Notes: generated by a model not told the origin, from the sequence alone. DNA of 64,000 nt from Nostoc calcicola FACHB-3891 (GCF_014697355.1 NZ_JACJRQ010000033.1:23961-87960); one strand, 5' to 3'. Counted from the first letter of the stretch, positions 44,440 to 53,177 are shown. Translations and numbers: made by a program.

Positions 44440-45411
44440 ATGCATTTTATTGTCACTGGCGGAGCCGGATTTATTGGCTCTCATCTTACAGAACAATTAT
44501 TATCAGAAGGTCATCGTGTCACTGTAGTTGATAATCTGACCACTGGACGTTTAGAGAACTTACCCAAACATCCTCGTCTTAGGTTTATACAAAAAGATAT
44601 TTTAATATGTGAACCAGAAGATTTTACACTTAAAGTTGATGGAATCGCACATTTAGCAGCTATTTCATCGGTGACAGAATCTTTATATCGTCCCCTAGAG
44701 GCTCATCACAATAATCTTTCGGCAACCCTAGCTGTGATTCAACTTTGCCAAGCTTTAACTATTCCTAAGTTAGTATTTGCCAGTTCCGCATCTGTATACG
44801 GTAATCTTACGCAATTACCAATTTCAGAAGAACAAAAAACCTCTCCTCTATCACCCTACGGCTTACAAAAATTGGTGAGCGAACAATACGCTAGTATGTT
44901 TGCTAAACAACTAGGTTTTTCATTTGTTGGCTTACGAATTTTTAACGTATTTGGCCATAGACAAGTTCCTAATTCCAGCTACTCTGGCGTAATTTCCCGA
45001 TTTGTTGATATTATGCAACGTGGCTTACCAATTACTATTTATGGCGATGGTAATCAAACCAGAGACTTTATTTATGTTAAAGATGTAGTAAAGGCTTTTG
45101 CTCAAGCATTAAAAGCGAATATTACTCCTGGCTCATCCTTAATTTGCAACTTAGGAACTGGAAAATCGACTTCTTTAGTACAGTTGATTGATATCCTCAA
45201 AAATCATTTCCCGCAATGGCAATCAGAAATTAATTTCGTTTCTCCTCGTTTGGGAGACATTCAGCATTCACAAGCTGATATTTCCAGGATATCTTCATGT
45301 TTAGACTTTCATCCTCAGTGGTCAGCAGAGTCGGCTATTAATTTTTTTATTGCATCATCTTTGAAAAACAATGATAATTATTCAAAACCACGGTTGACTC
45401 TATCTGCTTAA
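44440..45411 (+). CDS. NAD-dependent nucleotide-sugar epimerase/dehydratase
   Basis: A 323-residue extended SDR of the GalE/WbpP type. MHFIVTGGAGFIGSHL supplies the NAD-binding GxxGxxG, and SSASVYG...SPYGLQKLVSEQY gives the S-Y-x3-K catalytic set (YGLQK). ADIS and GDGNQTRDFIYVKDVV are substrate-domain motifs. It probably supplies an NDP-sugar for the neighbouring glycosyltransferases. The longer ORF from 44305 overlaps the preceding gene out of frame and is rejected in favour of ATG 44440. The sugar cannot be identified from sequence alone. Confidence 0.87.
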   Translation: MHFIVTGGAGFIGSHLTEQLLSEGHRVTVVDNLTTGRLENLPKHPRLRFIQKDILICEPEDFTLKVDGIAHLAAISSVTESLYRPLEAHHNNLSATLAVIQLCQALTIPKLVFASSASVYGNLTQLPISEEQKTSPLSPYGLQKLVSEQYASMFAKQLGFSFVGLRIFNVFGHRQVPNSSYSGVISRFVDIMQRGLPITIYGDGNQTRDFIYVKDVVKAFAQALKANITPGSSLICNLGTGKSTSLVQLIDILKNHFPQWQSEINFVSPRLGDIQHSQADISRISSCLDFHPQWSAESAINFFIASSLKNNDNYSKPRLTLSA

Positions 45412-45446
45412 GATTTAAAAAATGAGAACTGAATATTTAAGTAAAA

Positions 45447-45890
45447 ATGAAGCATTTATCTAAGTTCCTCAAATTAGATTATCAAAACAAACAACTTTTA
45501 ATTAACACTTTTATTGTATTGACATTAGTTAGATTAGGTTTATGGTTGCTGTCATTTAAAACCTTGCATCAACTTCTATTAAAGCTAAGTAACACAAAAC
45601 CTAAATGCCAAGAAAAATACCACGTCTCTATTGACAAAATCATCTGGGCTGTTGAGGCGAGCAGTCATTATATGCCTGGTGTCAAGTGTCTGGCGCGTGC
45701 CTTGACTTGCCAGTTTTTTATGAGTCGCCACGGTTATACATCTAATCTCTGCATTGGTGTTGCCAAAGATATAGAAGGAGAGTTAAAAGCTCATGCGTGG
45801 TTAGAAAATCAGGGAAAGGTTGTAATTGGCGATGTTGCAGACCTTTCTCATTTTAGCCAACTGGCATCTTTTACAAAAGAGCATCTTTAA
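45447..45890 (+). CDS. Lasso B2-type leader peptidase
   Basis: A 147-residue protein of the lasso peptide biosynthesis B2 (transglutaminase-like) family. The Cys-His-Asp triad is visible as Cys81 (GVKCLARALTCQF), His116 (KAHAWLENQG) and Asp129 (VVIGDV). A hydrophobic segment (about 19-36) could tether it to the membrane near the exporter encoded 4 bp on. B2 proteins cut the leader after the conserved Thr-x site when the leader is held by B1, here the PqqD-like protein at 38806. Presence of both halves plus a matching leader is strong evidence for leader processing. Confidence 0.87.
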   Translation: MKHLSKFLKLDYQNKQLLINTFIVLTLVRLGLWLLSFKTLHQLLLKLSNTKPKCQEKYHVSIDKIIWAVEASSHYMPGVKCLARALTCQFFMSRHGYTSNLCIGVAKDIEGELKAHAWLENQGKVVIGDVADLSHFSQLASFTKEHL

Positions 45891-45894
45891 AAAT

Positions 45895-47712
45895 ATGAAA
45901 GCAGGCAAAACCTTAAGATATAAAATCCAACACAGCTTACGCATTCTGCCTGCGTTGCGCCTAGTTTGGAACAGTAGTCCTCGTTTGACTATTGCTTTGG
46001 TTGCACTTTTGGTTATTCAAGGTTTATTGCCCCTACTCTCTCTTTACCTCACCAAACTCATCGTAGATACAATAGCCGCCAGTGTTAATGTTGCCGACAA
46101 AGGAGCCGCCTTTAATCAAGTATTACTTTTGCTTGGCTTCTTTGTTGCTATCACCCTAGTAACTAACCTGTGTTCTTCCCTGACGGAACTGGTGTATGCC
46201 GCCCAATCTCAGCGACTCACCGATTATATGCAAAACGTCCTCCATGCTAAATCAATAGAAGTAGACCTGGAGTATTATGAAAACTCTGAATATTATGATG
46301 CCTTGCAGCGAGCGCAAAAAGAAGCTCCTTCTCGACCGGGGCAAATCCTACATCGTTTGGCGTGGTTATGTTTGAGTAGTATCTCTTTGGTGGCGATGCT
46401 GGGGTTGCTACTGTCATTGCATTGGGCAATAGGAGTTATCTTATTTGTTGCCGCGATTCCAGCCCTGGTAGTGCGGGTGAGATACTCCGGCATCATGTAT
46501 CATTGGCAGCGCCGAAAGACAGCCCAAGAACGCCAAGCAGGGTATTTGAGTCGGATACTGACTACAGAACAACACGCTAAAGAAATTCGCTTGTTTGATT
46601 TGGGTTCTTTCTTTAGTGAGTGGTATATGCGCGTGCGATCGCAATTATACCAAGAAAACATAGCCATGACCAAAAGACAATCTGTGGCTAATCTTGGCGC
46701 TCAAGCAACGGCGACAACTTTAGTTTTTGCTGCCTATGGTTTCATTATTTATCAAACTATCCAAGGCACTATCCGTTTTGGTGATTTAGTCCTCTATTAC
46801 CAAGCATTGCAGCGGGGACAAAACGACCTCAAAAGTCTCTTGGGTGGTCTGTCTGGTTTATATGAAGACAACCTATTTCTCGCAAACTTATATGAATTTC
46901 TAGACTTGAAGCCAAAGGTTATAGAACCGTTACATCCAAAACCTTTTCCCATACCAATGCAACATGGCATTGTGTTTAATCACGTCAGCTTTCAATATGC
47001 AAATACGAAGCGTCAGGCACTTGAGGATATTAATCTAACTATTCGCCCAGGAAAAGTTGTCGCGTTGGTAGGAGAAAACGGTTCCGGCAAGACTACTTTA
47101 ATTAAGCTTTTGTGTCGCTTATACGATCCCACTTTTGGAAGTATTACCATTGATGGCATAGATTTACGCCAATTTCAAATTGCTACTCTCCGCACTCAAA
47201 TTAGCGTGATTTTTCAAGATTATACAAAATATCATCTAACTGCTAAAGAAAACATTTGTATAGCAAATATTAATCTGCCATTTGCCCACGACAAAATCAT
47301 CGCTGCTGCCCGTCGTTCTGGTGCTGATGATGTCATCAGTAAGCTACCTCAAGGTTACGACACCATACTAGGTAAATTGTTTGAACAAGGAGAAGAATTG
47401 AGCATCGGTCAGTGGCAAAAAATTGCTTTAGCCAGGGCATTTTTGCGAGATTCACAGTTAATTGTGTTGGACGAACCAACTAGTGCTTTAGACCCGAAAG
47501 CTGAAGAAGAGGTGTTTCATAATTTCCGCCAACTTATTAAAAATCAAGCTGCTATCCTCATTAGCCATCGCTTATCAACCGTCAAAATGGCTGACTGTAT
47601 CTACGTCATGGCAAACGGTTCAATCATGGAAAGCGGCACTCACGAGGAACTGATAAATCTGGGTGGTAGCTATGCAGACTTGTTTGAAATGCAAGCCCAA
47701 CACTATAAGTGA
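45895..47712 (+). CDS. ABC exporter, fused membrane and ATPase domains
   Basis: A 605-residue type IV exporter half-transporter (start ATG 45895, 4 bp after the B2 gene). Six membrane helices span about 30-315. The nucleotide-binding domain has Walker A GENGSGKTT, Q-loop IFQDYTKYH, signature LSIGQWQ, Walker B LIVLDEPTSALD and the H-loop ISHRLST. There is no N-terminal C39 peptidase domain, consistent with leader removal by the separate B2 protein. It resembles lasso D proteins and other peptide exporters and most likely exports the mature peptide and gives immunity. Confidence 0.88.
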   Translation: MKAGKTLRYKIQHSLRILPALRLVWNSSPRLTIALVALLVIQGLLPLLSLYLTKLIVDTIAASVNVADKGAAFNQVLLLLGFFVAITLVTNLCSSLTELVYAAQSQRLTDYMQNVLHAKSIEVDLEYYENSEYYDALQRAQKEAPSRPGQILHRLAWLCLSSISLVAMLGLLLSLHWAIGVILFVAAIPALVVRVRYSGIMYHWQRRKTAQERQAGYLSRILTTEQHAKEIRLFDLGSFFSEWYMRVRSQLYQENIAMTKRQSVANLGAQATATTLVFAAYGFIIYQTIQGTIRFGDLVLYYQALQRGQNDLKSLLGGLSGLYEDNLFLANLYEFLDLKPKVIEPLHPKPFPIPMQHGIVFNHVSFQYANTKRQALEDINLTIRPGKVVALVGENGSGKTTLIKLLCRLYDPTFGSITIDGIDLRQFQIATLRTQISVIFQDYTKYHLTAKENICIANINLPFAHDKIIAAARRSGADDVISKLPQGYDTILGKLFEQGEELSIGQWQKIALARAFLRDSQLIVLDEPTSALDPKAEEEVFHNFRQLIKNQAAILISHRLSTVKMADCIYVMANGSIMESGTHEELINLGGSYADLFEMQAQHYK

Positions 47713-47719
47713 GTAATTT

Positions 47720-48955
47720 ATGATTACCTTAAACCAGCCTATTATTCAATTACCAATAAAGTTTAAACGTCCAGAAATTGAGCTACTTCTGTGTTGTACC
47801 CGAACTCACATAGACTCCGAAACCGCAGAGCGAATTAATACCATACTCCAGCAAAATATAGACTGGACATTGCTCATAGAAATAGCAACATATCATGGAA
47901 CAATACCACTCTTATACCAGAGCCTCAATACCACTGTCAAAGAAGCTATTCCCAAAACAGTTTTAACTCAGCTTCGGAATCGCTACCATGCTAATGCTAG
48001 CCGGAACTTATTTTTGAGTCATGAATTGGTTAAAATCCTTAAACTTTTTGAAGCTAATAAAATTCCGGCAATTCCTTTCAAAGGACTTGTTTTAGCTGCT
48101 TCTGTTTATGGTAACTTAGCGATGAGACAATTTAGCGATCTAGATATTTTGGTAAAACAAGAGGATATAGTCAAAGCTCAAAAATTATTGATTGCTCAAA
48201 AATATCAACTAGAAGCTGACTACTATGGTTGGCAACATACTTTTGTCCATAGCCAAAAACCAGAAATAGTGGTGGATCTTCACACCGAATTGACTCCTTT
48301 ATCTTATTTTCCTTTTAAACTTCCCGACTTTGAAACTTTGTGGCAACGAAGCAGGTCTTTATCTCTTAATGGTGAATCTATCATCGACTTGTCTTTTGAT
48401 GATTTGTTGATTATTCTTGCTGTACAAGTTGCCAGAGCCGTTAATGAAGGTAGAGAGTCTTTGGCTCAAATTTGCGATTTAGCTGAATTATTGCGTATTC
48501 AACAGACATCAGATTGGGAAGAATTATTGCACAAAGTAAATAGTCTGGAACTTAAAAGACCATTCTTTATTAGTCTGTTAATAGTTAATACTCTCCTGAA
48601 TACGCCTTTACCAGACCAACTCAAGCAGGCTATTCAACAACAGATCCAAATCGATCCAACAATTGTAATTTATGCTGTACGAATGCAGAAACAGCTTTTC
48701 ACTGAAGTTAAAACTCCACGATTCATTAAACTTTTTTTTCAACACTTGATGATCGATGGGCCACTTAGCAGAATGCCAGTTCGTGTTTATCTAGTATGGC
48801 AATTTTTGAGTTTTACAACCAGGCTGGTAATCACTAATTCTAATCAAGCAGACCGAGAAGTTTTCCCATTGCCATCTAGTCTTTCTTTCCTATACTACTT
48901 AATCCGACCAATACGCTTGGTAAGTAGATACATAACTAATAGTACATATAGGTAA
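47720..48955 (+). CDS. Nucleotidyltransferase-family protein (PF14907 type)
   Basis: A 411-residue protein with the NTP_transf_5 core: IPAIPFKGLVLAASVYGN, then MRQFSDLDILVKQED with the GS-like/DxD metal site (SDLDILV), and VVDLHTELT as third acidic strand. In the pseudomycoidin lasso cluster a protein of this class (PsmN) modifies the phosphorylated peptide with sugars, and such genes often accompany HPr-kinase homologues. It closes the operon, 7 bp after the ABC transporter gene. The specific reaction here is not known. Confidence 0.82.
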   Translation: MITLNQPIIQLPIKFKRPEIELLLCCTRTHIDSETAERINTILQQNIDWTLLIEIATYHGTIPLLYQSLNTTVKEAIPKTVLTQLRNRYHANASRNLFLSHELVKILKLFEANKIPAIPFKGLVLAASVYGNLAMRQFSDLDILVKQEDIVKAQKLLIAQKYQLEADYYGWQHTFVHSQKPEIVVDLHTELTPLSYFPFKLPDFETLWQRSRSLSLNGESIIDLSFDDLLIILAVQVARAVNEGRESLAQICDLAELLRIQQTSDWEELLHKVNSLELKRPFFISLLIVNTLLNTPLPDQLKQAIQQQIQIDPTIVIYAVRMQKQLFTEVKTPRFIKLFFQHLMIDGPLSRMPVRVYLVWQFLSFTTRLVITNSNQADREVFPLPSSLSFLYYLIRPIRLVSRYITNSTYR

Positions 48956-49242
48956 ACTACCAGAACAAACGCATCTAAATATTGAAATACGAGAACCATA
49001 CAAGCGATCGCTCTTACCGCTGTATAAAAACAGCAGCGATGCCTGCGGCGGTAAACTACGCATCCTGGAATGCTTGTAAAACATCCTCCAAAATTACATA
49101 TAATTCTCTACCTGTATAAAAATATATATAAACTTTTATCTTATCAATAAAAAAATTGATTCGAGATACGTCTCATGATAGATATATTTTATGGAAAACG
49201 AGTTTAGATTTGTAACAGGTTACACAGAACTAGGTAAAACAC
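48956..49242. other. Spacer after the RiPP operon
   Basis: Contains the small repeat at 49036-49061 and AT-rich sequence leading into the fasciclin gene. No terminator hairpin or RNA gene is obvious. Confidence 0.5.
49036..49061. repeat. Small dispersed repeat, GCGATGCC..GGTAAACTACGC
   Basis: A 26-bp unit that begins GCGATGCCTGCGG and ends CGGTAAACTACGC. Other copies, in inverse orientation, are at 53215-53240, 55595-55620 and 62374-62399. Size and behaviour fit the very small dispersed repeats (about 21-27 nt) described for Nostoc genomes. Confidence 0.75.
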
Positions 49243-49644
49243 ATGGCCAACATAATTGAGACTGCCACTAACAATGGTTCTTTCAAGACACTAGTTGCAG
49301 CAATCGAAGCGGCTGGTCTGGTAGATACACTAAAGGGTGATGGTCCATTCACCGTCTTTGCACCCACTGATGCAGCGTTTAATAAGCTTCCAGCAGGCAC
49401 AGTAGACGCGTTACTCAAAGATATTCCAAAGCTCAAGAAAATCTTGACCTATCATGTTGTCTCAGGTAAAGTACTAGCTGCTGATGTGGCGAAACTCAAG
49501 ACAGCTAAAACAGTTGAAGGTTCAGATGTAAAAATTGATGCTTCTAATGGCGTCAAGATAAATGATGCAAAAGTTGCAACCGCAGATGTTGCTGCTGATA
49601 ACGGTGTCATCCATGTCATTGATACAGTTTTGATTCCTGCATAA
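49243..49644 (+). CDS. Fasciclin (FAS1) domain protein
   Basis: A 133-residue single FAS1 domain with the two hallmark blocks, FTVFAPTDAAFNKLP (H1) and VIHVIDTVLIPA (H2), and a central YH motif in LTYHVVSG. FAS1 domains are adhesion modules. This one has no signal peptide (MANIIETATNNGSFKTLVAA), the common form in cyanobacteria; whether it leaves the cell is unclear. It does not look functionally tied to the peptide cluster. Confidence 0.92.
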   Translation: MANIIETATNNGSFKTLVAAIEAAGLVDTLKGDGPFTVFAPTDAAFNKLPAGTVDALLKDIPKLKKILTYHVVSGKVLAADVAKLKTAKTVEGSDVKIDASNGVKINDAKVATADVAADNGVIHVIDTVLIPA

Positions 49645-49659
49645 GCAAACGCCAAACAA

Positions 49660-49803
49660 TTTTAGATTTTGGATTTTAGATTTTAGATTTACTGTACCCA
49701 CTTTTGGGTTGCAGCTTGGGGATTTTAGATTGATTCCGCCCAGAAGGGGCTTTACTTGAACCGAAAGAATAATCCAAAATCCAAAATTTAAAATCTAAAA
49801 TTC
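49660..49803. repeat. TTTTAGATT-type inverted repeat element, second copy
   Basis: TTTTAGATTTTGGATTTTAG (from 49661) and its complement CCAAAATTTAAAATCTAAAA (to 49800) bracket about 85 bp. It has the same organisation as 3111-3239, but a different core. It lies downstream of the fasciclin gene. Confidence 0.7.
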
Positions 49804-49901
49804 GGAGGGTTGAAATAGCAAATGCTATTTTTGGGGTGGTGAGTATCTATAAGTTCCTTCTCCATCACTGTTTGAACGTTTTTTAGTAAACGCCAGCTAC
49901 G

Positions 49902-49938
49902 AATAAATCCATCTAGACAGTATCTAGATGGATTTATT
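49902..49938. terminator. Bidirectional hairpin terminator between fasciclin and sfsA genes
   Basis: AATAAATCCATCTAGA (49902-49917) pairs perfectly with 49923-49938 around a CAGTA loop, a 16-bp stem. TTATTGTTT follows on the plus strand and TTATTCGT on the minus strand. It sits 17 bp past the sfsA stop, so it mainly serves sfsA and also the fasciclin gene. Confidence 0.7.
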
Positions 49939-49954
49939 GTTTGAACTAGGGGAA

Positions 49955-50680
49955 TCAAATTTTCAGTTTTGCCAAACCCAAGTAACGTATACCTTCGGGG
50001 GAAATGTCAAAACGGCAAGGTAACACTTCTAAACCAAGAGCGATCGCTTGCCGCAATAATTTACCATATACTGGGTCGGTGCGATCGCCAGGGGAAAATT
50101 CTGTACAATCACTGCGATTGATAAAATAAAGCATCACCGCACGCGTTAAAGGCAACAGCGCCATTAATTCTCGCAAGTGCTTTTGTCCTCTGGTAGTTTC
50201 CGTGTCCGGAAATAAAGCTAATCTTCCCTCAGAGAAAGTTGTATTTTTTACTTCTAAATAAATTGGGCGTTCCTCGTCACTTCCTGTCAAGAAAAAATCC
50301 ACCCGACTTTTTTTATCTAGTCCATAAACTACTTCGCCCTTAATTTGGCTATATTCGCCCAATTCCGGGAAAAGATATTTTGCCAAAGCTAACTTTACCA
50401 CCCGATTGGGCAAAACAGTATTCACACCTACCCAAGTCGGCTCGTTGTCATGTACCTGAATTAGTTCTAAGGTATAAGCCAACTTGCGGTTTGGATTATC
50501 ACTTTTAGAAAGCTGTACCGCACTTAGAGGAGTCGATACTCCAGTCATCGGCCCTGTATTCGGACAGTGTGCTGTCACTATCTCGCCAGAAGCAAGTTGA
50601 ACGTCTACAAAAAACCGCTTGTAGCGTTTTAGCAGAATACCCGGATACAAAGGCGGGTAGCGATAAAGCCAATCAATCAT
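49955..50680 (-). CDS. sfsA: SfsA, sugar fermentation stimulation protein
   Basis: A 241-residue protein with the N-terminal OB-fold-like part (LLKRYKRFFVDVQLASGEIV; HCPNTGPMTG) and a C-terminal PD-(D/E)xK nuclease-like core (KSRVDFFLTGSD, YLEVKNTT, FPDTETTRGQKHLREL). The D...ExK residues in VDFFL and LEVKN are visible. SfsA is a conserved DNA-binding protein first linked to maltose metabolism in E. coli; its true role is uncertain, and nuclease activity has been proposed from the fold. Confidence 0.93.
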   Translation of the reverse strand: MIDWLYRYPPLYPGILLKRYKRFFVDVQLASGEIVTAHCPNTGPMTGVSTPLSAVQLSKSDNPNRKLAYTLELIQVHDNEPTWVGVNTVLPNRVVKLALAKYLFPELGEYSQIKGEVVYGLDKKSRVDFFLTGSDEERPIYLEVKNTTFSEGRLALFPDTETTRGQKHLRELMALLPLTRAVMLYFINRSDCTEFSPGDRTDPVYGKLLRQAIALGLEVLPCRFDISPEGIRYLGLAKLKI

Positions 50681-50986
50681 TATTAAACCTTCTATAATTT
50701 TGGATTTTGGATTTTGGATTTTAGATTATTTCAGTTCATAACAACTGTTGGCCAATCAGATATTATACCCCACGCTCCACAATTTTTCCCTATTCAAACA
50801 GATGTAGAGACGTTGCATTGCAACGTCTCTACACCCGATGATGGAATTTGGCTTTACATATCATGGATTGTCAACTTTTGTAGTCAAATTAACAACATAT
50901 TAATAAAAAGTAGCATATACTAAGTGTCATAAGCCTCCCATAAAGAAAAATCCGGGAGAAATTCAACGTGCAAGGAGGTAAATCCT
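50681..50986. other. Promoter region between sfsA and the 2OG dioxygenase gene
   Basis: Contains GGATTTTGGATTTT repeats (50700-50725) and a perfect palindrome at 50803-50833. GGAGG at 50974-50978 is a strong ribosome-binding site for ATG 50987. Confidence 0.55.
50803..50833. repeat. Perfect palindromic repeat TGTAGAGACGTTGCA
   Basis: TGTAGAGACGTTGCA (50803-50817), one central base, then its complement to 50833. It is one of the GTAGAGACG-type dispersed hairpins common in Nostoc spacers. Confidence 0.7.
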
Positions 50987-51655
50987 ATGCAAAAAGTGTG
51001 GACAGCAACGGAATTAGAATACGCTTTTCTGTTTACTTTAAGAAAAGTTAATTCAATTAATGTAGAAGGTTTCAAGCCATTTTTTAGGAATATGCCTATC
51101 GATCCTTACATCAAAGGCAACTATCGTTCGAGAAGATTATCTCGGTTTATAGTTGCTGAGGATCAGTTAATTAAATTACCTCATGGCTACCTTTTCCAAA
51201 GTAAAGAGTATAATCCATTATTAGGCGACATCAAAAGAGAGTTTGCAGAATTAGATGATGCTCTCATAGAACTTGATATTTTTAGAAATCTTGTCTTAGC
51301 ATTTAGTGATTCTTGTAAACTTCATCCAGAAGCAGAAATCGGAGTCCATCAAATTAGAACTATTTGTTCGCCGGATAATTTAGGTAATCCTGCACCTGAA
51401 GGTATCCATCAAGATGGTACTGATTTTATTGGGATTTTCTCAGTAGATAGAGATAATATTCAAGGTGGAGAAACACATTTGTATGCTGCAAAAAAAGAAA
51501 AGCCTGTATTTAGTAAAATTCTCAATTCTGGAGAACTTTTATTAGTCAACGATCATGATTTTTTCCACTTCACTACTCCCATCAAACCAGAGATTGCTGC
51601 TCAAGGAAGTAGGGATGTGTTTGTGTTAACTTCTCCTAGCTTGCTTACTGAATAA
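50987..51655 (+). CDS. 2-oxoglutarate/Fe(II)-dependent dioxygenase (PF10014 type)
   Basis: A 222-residue protein of the 2OG-Fe dioxygenase family that includes free-amino-acid hydroxylases such as isoleucine dioxygenase IDO. The facial triad is His141 and Asp143 (GIHQDGTDFIG) with His194 (HDFFHFTTPI), and Arg209 (GSRDVFVL) is placed to hold 2-oxoglutarate. HQIRT upstream is also conserved-looking. A P450 gene follows after 154 bp on the same strand, so the two may act on one small molecule. The substrate is not deducible. Confidence 0.85.
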   Translation: MQKVWTATELEYAFLFTLRKVNSINVEGFKPFFRNMPIDPYIKGNYRSRRLSRFIVAEDQLIKLPHGYLFQSKEYNPLLGDIKREFAELDDALIELDIFRNLVLAFSDSCKLHPEAEIGVHQIRTICSPDNLGNPAPEGIHQDGTDFIGIFSVDRDNIQGGETHLYAAKKEKPVFSKILNSGELLLVNDHDFFHFTTPIKPEIAAQGSRDVFVLTSPSLLTE

Positions 51656-51686
51656 TTTTCGTATTTCAGATAAATGAAGTACACGG

Positions 51687-51714
51687 GTAGGGGCACAACA
51701 TGTTGTGCCCCTAC
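51687..51714. repeat. GTAGGGGCACAACA perfect palindrome, copy 1
   Basis: GTAGGGGCACAACA followed directly by its reverse complement (28 bp). The surroundings CACGG before and ATTATTTGTACCTCAC after recur around the copy at 53262-53289, so the mobile unit is about 50 bp. Confidence 0.75.
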
Positions 51715-51809
51715 GATTATTTGTACCTCACTGAATTCTTCTTCAAAAAGAACATCTTCATTTTGCTTCTGTTAAGTTAGTCTAAATAGAAGTAATCGGA
51801 GTATTTGTT

Positions 51810-53177
51810 ATGAAACTACCAGAGAGTCCACAAACTCCAAAATTTATACAGCTGCTTCAGTGGATTTTTAATCCTTTGAAACTGATGGAAACATCTGCAA
51901 AGGCGCATGGCGAATGTTTTTCGCTACAGCTAACTAGTAATAACCCACTTGTGTTGTTTAGTAATCCCCAAGCAATTCAACAGATTTTTACAGCTCCACT
52001 TGAGCAGTTGGACGCTAGAGGTTCAGCGCAACTTTTAAAATCTTTGTTGGGTGAAAACTCGTTAATATTGCTATCTGGCGCATCTCACCAACGGCAGCGG
52101 CGATTATTGACGCCGCCTTTTCATGGCGATCGCATGAAAGCCTACGGTCAAATTATTGCTGATATCACGCATGAAGTCATCAGTAGTTGGAAAATTGGCG
52201 AACCTTTTTCTATCCGTGACTCCATGCAAGAAATCTCCCTCAAAGTCATACTCAAAGCTGTATTTGGTCTAAATCAAGGAGAACGTTTCACAAAATTGTC
52301 AGGACTGTTGCGTTCCGTTCTGGAGTTATCTGGTTCCCCCTTGCGTGCTTCCGTCACATTTATTCGCGCACTGCAAGTAGATTGGGGTAACTGGAGTCCT
52401 TGGGGAAAATTTTTGCTTCAAATGCGGCAAATTGACGAACTCCTTTACAGCGAGATTCAAGAACGCAGAGATCGCCCCGATGCTTCTCGCAGCGATATTC
52501 TCTCGTTGATGATGTCGGCGCGTGACGTAAATGGCGAAGCTATGACTGATGTTGAGTTGCGCGATGAGTTAATGACTTTGTTAGTCGCCGGTCATGAAAC
52601 CACCGCTTCAGCTTTGACATGGGCAATTTATTGGATTCATCATTTGCCAGAAGTGCGAGAAAAGCTGCTAACCGAGTTAGATAATGTTAACGAAAATCCT
52701 GATTGGAATGAAGTTTCTCGCTTACCTTATCTAACTGCGGTATGCCAAGAGACACTCCGTATTTACCCAATCATCATGCTTACTATCCCTCGCATAGTCA
52801 AGAAACCGATAGAAATTATGGGCTATGAACTTCAACCAGGGACATTGCTCACAGGTTCTATATATTTAATGCATCACCGCGAAGATTTATACCCAGAACC
52901 GCAGCAGTTTAAGCCAGAAAGATTTTTAGAACGCCAGTATTCTCAGTATGAATATTTACCCTTTGGCGGCGGTAATCGTACCTGTATTGGTATGGCGTTT
53001 GCGATGTTTGAAATGAAATTGGTATTGGCAACGGTGTTGTCACAAATGAATTTAGCATTAGTTGACAATTATCCAGTTAAACCGATGCGTCGTGGCATAA
53101 CTTTAGGTCCTTCTGGCGGTAAGTGGTTAATTGCAACCGGTCAGCGGCAAAAGGTGAAAACACCTGTGGGGGTGTAA
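51810..53177 (+). CDS. Cytochrome P450, CYP110-like
   Basis: A 455-residue P450 with the CYP110-style beginning KFIQLLQWIFNPLKLMETSA. It has the oxygen-activation motif AGHETT (260-265), ExxR in QETLR (313-317), FKPERF, and the heme loop FGGGNRTCIG with Cys392. CYP110 is the common cyanobacterial P450 family; characterised members hydroxylate fatty acids, alkanes or terpenes. It shares its strand and a 154-bp spacing with the 2OG dioxygenase gene. It is only distantly similar to the P450 at 34403. Confidence 0.93.
   Translation: MKLPESPQTPKFIQLLQWIFNPLKLMETSAKAHGECFSLQLTSNNPLVLFSNPQAIQQIFTAPLEQLDARGSAQLLKSLLGENSLILLSGASHQRQRRLLTPPFHGDRMKAYGQIIADITHEVISSWKIGEPFSIRDSMQEISLKVILKAVFGLNQGERFTKLSGLLRSVLELSGSPLRASVTFIRALQVDWGNWSPWGKFLLQMRQIDELLYSEIQERRDRPDASRSDILSLMMSARDVNGEAMTDVELRDELMTLLVAGHETTASALTWAIYWIHHLPEVREKLLTELDNVNENPDWNEVSRLPYLTAVCQETLRIYPIIMLTIPRIVKKPIEIMGYELQPGTLLTGSIYLMHHREDLYPEPQQFKPERFLERQYSQYEYLPFGGGNRTCIGMAFAMFEMKLVLATVLSQMNLALVDNYPVKPMRRGITLGPSGGKWLIATGQRQKVKTPVGV

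Noticed and set aside
38806..48955. A classical lasso peptide cluster
   Set aside because: B1, B2, exporter and leader fit, but there is no asparagine-synthetase-like cyclase gene in the window and no acidic residue at core positions 7-9.
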